A DNA stretch of 64,000 bases from Undibacterium sp. Jales W-56. Lineage in GTDB: Bacteria > Pseudomonadota > Gammaproteobacteria > Burkholderiales > Burkholderiaceae_D. The stretch lies in the NCBI RefSeq assembly GCF_025548535.1, contig NZ_JAJLQW010000001.1:62001-126000 (forward strand), given 5' to 3'. The notes under the pieces are model-generated. The model did not search any database and had not been told where the DNA came from. It saw only the letters and a list, made by a program, of their open reading frames with translations. A program made the position numbers and the translations under genes. Positions within the stretch are counted from its first letter, which is position 1; each line of letters opens with the position of its first letter. Positions 58,213 to 64,000 of the stretch are shown here, in pieces.

Positions 58213-58704
58213 ATGATAGAAGCAGGTGTGCATTGGTTATTGGGCGTATTGGCCTTGCCAGAAGTAGGTTTGAGTTCGGTATTTTTGATCAGCTTTATTT
58301 CGGCGACTTTGCTGCCGCTGGGTTCTGAACCTGCCGTATTTGCGGTGATCAAGGCAAATCCCGACCTGTTTTGGCCGGTGATCGTCGTGGCGACCATCGG
58401 CAACACGCTCGGCGGCGTGGTTGATTACTGGATGGGGTATTACGCCAAAAAAGCCTTTGCCGTCGAACGCGGGACGACCTGGTTTCGCTGGCTCAGCCAC
58501 TTCGGGGCTAAAACCATGTTGCTGGGCTGGCTGCCGGTTATCGGCGATCCTATCTGCACCCTGGCGGGCTGGCTGAAACTGCCGTTCTGGCCCAGTGTTG
58601 CGTATATGGCGATCGGCAAATGCCTGCGCTATCTGTGCATGTCCTGGTTGCTACTGCGTGTGCCGGACGGTTTTTGGCATGGACTGGCGGCAATGCTGGG
58701 CTAG
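58213..58704 (+). CDS. YqaA-family membrane protein (DedA/VTT fold)
   Basis: 163 residues, with about four helices and the re-entrant features of the family: FISATLLPLGSEPAV near the N-terminus, then ATIGNTLGGVVDYWMGYYA and a C-terminal GDPICTLAGWLKLPFWPS. DedA-like proteins flip lipids or support the proton gradient. The role of YqaA members is not settled. It is divergent from ilvA. Confidence 0.82.
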   Translation: MIEAGVHWLLGVLALPEVGLSSVFLISFISATLLPLGSEPAVFAVIKANPDLFWPVIVVATIGNTLGGVVDYWMGYYAKKAFAVERGTTWFRWLSHFGAKTMLLGWLPVIGDPICTLAGWLKLPFWPSVAYMAIGKCLRYLCMSWLLLRVPDGFWHGLAAMLG

Positions 58705-59118
58705 CTGACCACTACCTGCTGGTATTCCACGGTTTCTGCATTTTTTCAGGGTTAATACCAATTTCAATACCAGTTTAAACCCAATGCGCCTGCCTGATTT
58801 ATATACTGGTGGATGTATATTTCAACATCGTAATCAACATATGCGGTTAAGGCATGGGTTTTGATGATACTCCCCTTATTTCATTATTTTCCCTGATAAC
58901 TCTCAGCCAAATATTCTTAGGTTAAAGCCGTAATTTTCCTTATTTGCATCGTTGATTAGGCGTAGTAAGCGTAAGGCTGTTGCCGCGTGGTGCGTCGCAA
59001 TAGGCTAGAATGGCTGTCAACCCGATAGCAATTTCCTGGCATTTTAAAATCTGACGAGCAGCGCGCGGCACAGCAGTGCTACTTCTGTCGTCACCTATGA
59101 GTTTCAAAGAACCCACTG
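58705..59118. other. intergenic stretch without recognised gene
   Basis: 414 bases, AT-rich in the first half. It has no plausible coding frame and no strong hairpin. It must hold the promoter of the FAD oxidoreductase gene; TAGAAT near 59007 is a possible -10, with a poor -35. Confidence 0.5.
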
Positions 59119-62100
59119 ATGAACGCCCCAGCACAAATTCAGGCTCTACTCGCAGATGCCGCGCCCGGCGCGACACCTACCCGCGTGCGCGAAATTCCGT
59201 ATAACTACACCTCGTTCTCCGACCGTGAAATCGTGATCCGCCTGCTCGGTGAAGAGGCCTGGGATTTGCTCGATAAATTGCGCGGCAAGCGCCAGACCGG
59301 ACGCTCTGCACGCATGTTGTACGAAGTGCTGGGCGACATCTGGGTGGTGCGCCGCAATCCTTATCTGCAAGACGACATGCTGGACAACCCCAAGCGCCGC
59401 CAGGACTTGATCGACGCCCTGAATCACCGTCTGGCTGAAGTGGAGAAACGGCGTTTGAATACCGTCAGCGATGACGATGGCGAGCGCAGCAGCAGCGTTG
59501 AAATCCTGGTGCAGGCGGCGCGTAAGGCCGTGGCCCAATTCGCCAAAGAATTCCGCGATACCTACGACCTGCGCAAGCGCGCAAACAAACTGCTGGTCAA
59601 GCACACGGCCAAGGACAATATCAAGTTCGACGGCCTGTCGCGCGTATCGCATGTGACCGATGCGACCGACTGGCGGGTCGAATATCCGTTCGTGGTGCTG
59701 ACGCCGGATACCGAAGATGAAATGGCCGGCCTGGTCAAATGCTGCATCACCCTGGGCTTGACGATTATTCCACGCGGCGGCGGCACCGGCTATACCGGCG
59801 GCGCGATTCCGCTGACGCCTTTGTCCGCGGTCATCAATACCGAAAAGCTCGAACAATTGGGCGCAGTCGAAATGACCATGTTGCCCGGCGTCGATAGGGA
59901 ATACGCGACCATTTATTCCGGAGCCGGCGTCGTCACCAAGCGCGTCTCCGATGCGGCGGACAAAGCCGGCTTTGTGTTTGCGGTTGATCCGACCTCGGCC
60001 GAAGCATCCTGCATAGGCGGCAATGTCGCGATGAATGCCGGCGGCAAGAAAGCCGTGTTGTGGGGCACCGCGCTCGATAATCTGGCGTCGTGGCGCATGG
60101 TCGATCCGAACGGCGACTGGCTGGAAGTCACGCGCCTCGAACACAATCTCGGCAAGATTCACGATGCCGCGCTTGCCAAGTTCAAACTGGAGTGGACGCA
60201 TCCCGGCGAGAAGATACCGTTCAAGACCGAAAATCTCGATATTCCCGGCCGCACTTTCCGCAAGGAAGGCCTGGGCAAAGACGTCACAGACAAGTTCCTG
60301 GCAGGTTTGCCCGGCGTGCAAAAAGAAGGCTGCGACGGCCTGATTACTTCGGCGCGTTGGATCCTGCACAAGATGCCGAAATTCACGCGTACCGTTTGCC
60401 TGGAATTTTTCGGCCAGGCGCGCGATGCGATACCGAGCATTGTTGAGATCAAGGATTATCTCGATGGCGAGACCAAAAAAGGCGGCGCGATTTTAGCGGG
60501 TCTGGAGCATCTCGATGAGCGCTATCTGCGCGCCGTCGGCTATGCCACCAAATCCAAGCGCGGCGTCTTGCCGAAGATGGCCTTGTTCGGCGACATCGTC
60601 GGCGATGATGAAAATGCGGTGGCGCAAGCCGCGTCGGAAGTAATCCGTCTGGCCAACACCCGCGTCGGCGAAGGCTTTGTTGCAGTCAGTCCAGAAGCGC
60701 GCAAAAAATTCTGGCTGGATCGCGCTAAGACTGCCGCGATCTCCAAGCATACCAATGCCTTCAAGATCAATGAAGACGTGGTGATCCCGCTCGATCGCAT
60801 GGGCGAATACACCGACGGTATCGAGCGTATCAATATCGAATTGTCGATCCAGAACAAGCTCGCGATGCTGGAGCAGTTGCAGGCGTTTTTTGCCAGAGGC
60901 AATCTGCCGCTGGGCAAGAGCGAAGATGCGGACGGCGACGATATTTCTGCCGATGAATTGCTGGAAGATCGCGTACTGCAGGCGCAAAGCCTGCTCGACG
61001 CGACGCATGCGCGCTGGACCTATTTGCTGACGCAACTCGATAAGCCCTTGCGCGAGGCGCGGGATGAGCTGGTCGCCCTGGAGTTGGATAAACTCGCCTT
61101 TGTATTTGATGAGCGTCTGCTGCAACAGCCGGATGCCAGCGTGTTTAGCATCGTTCAGGATAGAACCATACGGGTGTCCTGGAAGCAGGAATTGCGGGCG
61201 CATCTGCGGCAGATTTTTAATGGCAGCGCGTTTAAGCTGATACTCGACGAATGCACTGCGATTCATAAAAAAGTCTTGCGCAGCCGGGTCTTCGTCGCGT
61301 TGCATATGCATGCAGGCGATGGCAATGTGCATACCAATTTGCCGGTCAATTCCGATGACTACGAGATGCTGCAAGTCGCGCATCATGCAGTCGCCCGCAT
61401 CATGGTGCTGGCGCGTTCGCTGAACGGCGTGATCTCGGGCGAGCACGGCATCGGCATTACCAAGCTCGAATTCTTGACTGAAGACGAGATCAAGGATTTC
61501 CGCGACTACAAATTGCGCATCGATCCCGAAGGCCGCTTCAACAAAGGCAAGCTGCTGAACCTGCCCGAATTCGCCGCCGATTTGCGCAATGCTTATACGC
61601 CGTCGTTCGGCCTGATGGGGCATGAATCGCTGATCATGCAGCAAAGCGATATCGGTGCGATTGCAAATAGCGTCAAGGACTGCCTGCGCTGCGGCAAATG
61701 CAAGCCGGTCTGCGCGACCCATGTGCCGCGCGCCAATCTGCTGTACTCGCCGCGCAACAAGATCCTCGCGACTTCGTTGCTGGTGGAAGCCTTTTTGTAC
61801 GAGGAACAAACCCGCCGCGGCATCTCGATCAAGCATTGGGAAGAGTTTGAAGATGTCGCCGACCATTGCACGGTTTGCCATAAATGCCTGACGCCGTGTC
61901 CGGTCGATATCGATTTCGGCGATGTTTCGATGAATATGCGCAACCTGCTGCGCAAGATGGATAAAAAATCGTTCAATCCCGGCACTGCCTCGGCGATGTT
62001 TTTCCTGAATGCCAAAGATCCGGCGACGATCAAGGCAGCGCGCCAGGTGATTTTCGGCTGGGGTGTGGCGGCACAGCGTCTGGGTAATACGGTGTTGCAA

Positions 62101-63093
62101 AAACTCGCGAAAAAACAAACCAAAGCGCCGCCAGCCTCGCTCGGAAAACCTGCCATCAAAGAGCAGGTGATTCACTTCATCAATAAAAAAATGCCGGGCA
62201 ATCTGCCGAAGAAAACCGCGCGTGCCTTGCTGGATATCGAAGACGACAAGATCGTACCGATTATCCGCGACCCCAAGACCACCACGGCAGATACCGAAGC
62301 GGTGTTTTATTTCCCGGGTTGCGGCTCCGAGCGGCTGTTCTCGCAAGTCGGTCTGGCGACCCAGGCCATGCTATGGAATGTCGGCGTGCAGACGGTGCTG
62401 CCGCCGGGTTATCTGTGTTGCGGTTATCCGCAGCGCAGCGCCGGGCAATACGATAAGGCCGAGAAAATGATCACCGATAATCGCGTGCTCTTCCATCGCA
62501 TGGCGAATACGCTGAATTATCTGGATATCAAAACCGTGGTGGTGTCATGCGGGACTTGCTACGATCAGTTGGCGACTTACCAGTTCGATAAAATTTTCCC
62601 GGGTTGCCGCATCATCGACATTCATGAATACCTGCTGGAAAAAGGCATGAAGCTCGAAGGCGTCAGCGGTACCCGTTATATGTATCACGATCCTTGCCAC
62701 ACGCCGATGAAATTGCAGGATCCTTTGAAAACCGTGAACGCATTGATCACCACGGTCGATAACGTCAAGATCGAGAAGAACGATCGCTGCTGCGGCGAAG
62801 CCGGTACGCTGGCGGTATCGCGTCCGGATATTGCTACGCAAATCCGCTTCCGCAAAGAAGAGGAAATGCTCAAAGGCGCCGATAAATTGCGTGCCGACGG
62901 TTTCAGCGGCGACGTCAAGATTCTGACCTCATGCCCGGCCTGTCTGCAAGGCCTGACGCGTTATGACGACGATAGCAATACCACCGCCGATTACATCGTG
63001 ATCGAAATGGCCAAGCATGTACTGGGTGATAACTGGTTGCCGGAATATGTGGCGCGTGCGAATAACGGCGGTATTGAACGGGTCCTGGTGTAA
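59119..63093 (+). CDS. FAD/Fe-S oxidoreductase, GlcD-GlcF-type fusion with N-terminal DUF3683
   Basis: 1324 residues in one chain. Residues 10-110 are a DUF3683-type domain ([14 protein letters not shown]). A FAD-binding PCMH domain follows ([14 protein letters not shown] near 220) and a FAD-linked oxidase C-terminal domain ([13 protein letters not shown] and [10 protein letters not shown], near 740-780). Two 4Fe-4S motifs ([11 protein letters not shown] near 855, [15 protein letters not shown] near 918) precede two CCG domains ([10 protein letters not shown] with [17 protein letters not shown] with CCGEAG and SCPAC). The order equals GlcD joined to GlcF, so it probably oxidises a 2-hydroxy acid such as D-lactate or glycolate into the quinone pool. 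The HIT gene touches its stop. Confidence 0.9.
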   Translation: MNAPAQIQALLADAAPGATPTRVREIPYNYTSFSDREIVIRLLGEEAWDLLDKLRGKRQTGRSARMLYEVLGDIWVVRRNPYLQDDMLDNPKRRQDLIDALNHRLAEVEKRRLNTVSDDDGERSSSVEILVQAARKAVAQFAKEFRDTYDLRKRANKLLVKHTAKDNIKFDGLSRVSHVTDATDWRVEYPFVVLTPDTEDEMAGLVKCCITLGLTIIPRGGGTGYTGGAIPLTPLSAVINTEKLEQLGAVEMTMLPGVDREYATIYSGAGVVTKRVSDAADKAGFVFAVDPTSAEASCIGGNVAMNAGGKKAVLWGTALDNLASWRMVDPNGDWLEVTRLEHNLGKIHDAALAKFKLEWTHPGEKIPFKTENLDIPGRTFRKEGLGKDVTDKFLAGLPGVQKEGCDGLITSARWILHKMPKFTRTVCLEFFGQARDAIPSIVEIKDYLDGETKKGGAILAGLEHLDERYLRAVGYATKSKRGVLPKMALFGDIVGDDENAVAQAASEVIRLANTRVGEGFVAVSPEARKKFWLDRAKTAAISKHTNAFKINEDVVIPLDRMGEYTDGIERINIELSIQNKLAMLEQLQAFFARGNLPLGKSEDADGDDISADELLEDRVLQAQSLLDATHARWTYLLTQLDKPLREARDELVALELDKLAFVFDERLLQQPDASVFSIVQDRTIRVSWKQELRAHLRQIFNGSAFKLILDECTAIHKKVLRSRVFVALHMHAGDGNVHTNLPVNSDDYEMLQVAHHAVARIMVLARSLNGVISGEHGIGITKLEFLTEDEIKDFRDYKLRIDPEGRFNKGKLLNLPEFAADLRNAYTPSFGLMGHESLIMQQSDIGAIANSVKDCLRCGKCKPVCATHVPRANLLYSPRNKILATSLLVEAFLYEEQTRRGISIKHWEEFEDVADHCTVCHKCLTPCPVDIDFGDVSMNMRNLLRKMDKKSFNPGTASAMFFLNAKDPATIKAARQVIFGWGVAAQRLGNTVLQKLAKKQTKAPPASLGKPAIKEQVIHFINKKMPGNLPKKTARALLDIEDDKIVPIIRDPKTTTADTEAVFYFPGCGSERLFSQVGLATQAMLWNVGVQTVLPPGYLCCGYPQRSAGQYDKAEKMITDNRVLFHRMANTLNYLDIKTVVVSCGTCYDQLATYQFDKIFPGCRIIDIHEYLLEKGMKLEGVSGTRYMYHDPCHTPMKLQDPLKTVNALITTVDNVKIEKNDRCCGEAGTLAVSRPDIATQIRFRKEEEMLKGADKLRADGFSGDVKILTSCPACLQGLTRYDDDSNTTADYIVIEMAKHVLGDNWLPEYVARANNGGIERVLV

Positions 63094-63530
63094 TGACGGC
63101 ACATATAAGCGAGCGCGTTGCCGCATGTGAATTATGCGATCCGGGGCGCGGCGAAGTCATTGCGCAAACCGGAGATTGGCGGCTGATTCTGGTGGATGAT
63201 GTTCAGTACCCCGGATTTTGTCGCGTGGTCTGGAATCGGCATGTCAAAGAAATGACCGATCTGTCCGAACAAGACCGAGATACCCTGATGGCGGTAGTCT
63301 GGAAAGTAGAGCTGGTATTGCGTGAAGTAATGCAGCCGGATAAAGTCAATGTGGCTAGTTTTGGCAATGTCGTGCCGCATCTGCACTGGCATATTATCCC
63401 GCGTTATCGGGACGATGCCCATTTCCCCAGCCCGATCTGGGCGCCAGCCAGACCGGAGTGGGCTGATACCAGCGCGCGCCGCGCTTTGTTGCCACAATTG
63501 CGCGCCGCGCTGATCGCCCGTTTGCGCTAA
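63093..63530 (+). CDS. HIT-family protein
   Basis: 145 residues of the histidine-triad superfamily, with the active-site HLHWHIIPRY (H-x-H-x-H). It has an N-terminal CELCDP motif. Such proteins hydrolyse nucleotide conjugates such as AMP esters or diadenosine polyphosphates. Its ATG shares one base with the stop of the oxidoreductase gene, so they are co-translated; the functional link is not known. Confidence 0.9.
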   Translation: MTAHISERVAACELCDPGRGEVIAQTGDWRLILVDDVQYPGFCRVVWNRHVKEMTDLSEQDRDTLMAVVWKVELVLREVMQPDKVNVASFGNVVPHLHWHIIPRYRDDAHFPSPIWAPARPEWADTSARRALLPQLRAALIARLR

Positions 63531-63629
63531 ACTGGCCCGCATCGGGTTTGTATTTGCCGGACTGGGTTGCCATGATTTTTTCAGCGCAGCGCAGTCAATT
63601 AAAACGCCTACCATTTTTACGGAACGACT

Positions 63630-64000
63630 ATGACCGGTACCAAACAAACCGCTCCTGCACCGATGCCAACGGCATTGAATGTGCGTACCCAATCGCGCTT
63701 GCTGGAGATTAGTTTTGACGACGGTAAAGAATTTTCTTTGCCGTTCGAAATGTTGCGCGTGTACTCGCCTTCGGCGGAAGTGCGCGGTCATGGCGCCGGA
63801 CAAGAAACCTTGCAGACCGGTAAGCGCGACGTGACTGTCACCGCATTGGAGCCGGTCGGGAATTACGCGGTCCAGCCGCATTTTTCAGATGAGCACAATA
63901 GCGGCATTTTTAGCTGGGACTATCTGTACTGGCTGGGCGAGAACCAGTCATCGCTATGGCAAGACTATATCGAACGTTTACAGGCTGCCGGATTCCCCGG
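63630..64000 (+). CDS. DUF971 / gamma-butyrobetaine hydroxylase-like N-terminal domain protein (partial)
   Basis: The frame opens at ATG 63630 and runs off the window after 123 codons. It has the DUF971 pattern: LLEISFDDGKEFSLPFEMLRVYSPSAEVRG, then VGNYAVQPHFSDEHNSGIFSWDYLYWLG. In other betaproteobacteria this gene lies just upstream of ubiE, so ubiE probably lies to the right. A role in Fe-S assembly has been proposed for the domain, unproven here. Confidence 0.9.
   Translation, partial: MTGTKQTAPAPMPTALNVRTQSRLLEISFDDGKEFSLPFEMLRVYSPSAEVRGHGAGQETLQTGKRDVTVTALEPVGNYAVQPHFSDEHNSGIFSWDYLYWLGENQSSLWQDYIERLQAAGFP

Noticed and set aside
60493..62346. 617-codon open frame on the minus strand inside the FAD/Fe-S oxidoreductase gene
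   Set aside because: The plus strand encodes a fully conserved multi-domain enzyme across the same bases; the antisense frame has no recognisable motifs and is a by-product of GC-biased codons. The same holds for the 407-codon frame at 59146-60369.

Overview
The window looks like chromosomal core DNA of a betaproteobacterium in the order Burkholderiales, most likely family Oxalobacteraceae (relatives of Herminiimonas, Undibacterium or Janthinobacterium). This rests on gene content and order: an lptC-lptA-lptB-rpoN-hpf block, a prs/tRNA-Gln/ispE/lolB/TPR block, ptsN-hprK-rapZ, and an SAH-riboswitch-led ahcY-metF unit. I saw no rRNA, CRISPR array, prophage, integrase or intact transposase gene.

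Layout. 0-3 kb: the 5' part of metK, divergent from two LpxL-type lipid A acyltransferase genes. 2.8-5 kb: a YdhP-like MFS exporter with a divergent LysR regulator. 5-8 kb: phenylalanine and tyrosine breakdown (phhA, hppD) with a divergent Lrp-type regulator. 8-14.5 kb: a two-receiver response regulator, a GNAT acetyltransferase, cca, a GST, the lytic transglycosylase slt and 5-formyl-THF cyclo-ligase. 14.7-17.6 kb: metF, a small membrane protein and ahcY read as one minus-strand unit behind an SAH riboswitch, so SAH removal and methyl-group supply are controlled together. 17.7-21.6 kb: an AlkB-type hydroxylase, apt and a KefB/YbaL-type antiporter. 21.7-27.2 kb: LPS genes (kdsD, kdsC, lptC, lptA, lptB) followed by rpoN and hpf. 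27.6-36 kb: ggt, rplY, prs, tRNA-Gln, ispE, lolB, a TPR lipoprotein and mutM. 36-44 kb: a dynamin-like GTPase, a small island of orphan membrane ORFs, rpoD and mutY. 43.8-49.3 kb: a secreted alpha/beta hydrolase coupled to a NatAB-type ABC exporter, then a GGDEF protein. 49.5-55 kb: rapZ, hprK, ptsN and a GGDEF-EAL protein. 55-64 kb: pagP, queF, ilvA, a YqaA-type membrane protein, a 1324-residue FAD/Fe-S oxidoreductase, a HIT protein and the start of a DUF971 gene.

Functional themes are the outer membrane (LpxL pair, KdsD/KdsC, LptCAB, LolB, PagP), the S-adenosylmethionine cycle (MetK, AhcY, MetF), nitrogen-PTS signalling next to cyclic-di-GMP enzymes, and DNA repair (MutM, MutY).

The most notable non-coding features are a clear SAH riboswitch, a 278-bp element with perfect 28-bp terminal inverted repeats touching the ggt stop codon, two copies of a roughly 200-bp repeat with GGACTTACGC ends, and a large inverted repeat upstream of metK. 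Gene order suggests that about 24.5 kb from ggt/rplY to ptsN is inverted relative to the usual Burkholderiales arrangement. I found no strong candidate for a wholly new system. The best leads are the hydrolase-NatAB unit, the palindromic element family, the orphan ORF pair at 38.4-39.0 kb and the long extension of RpoD.
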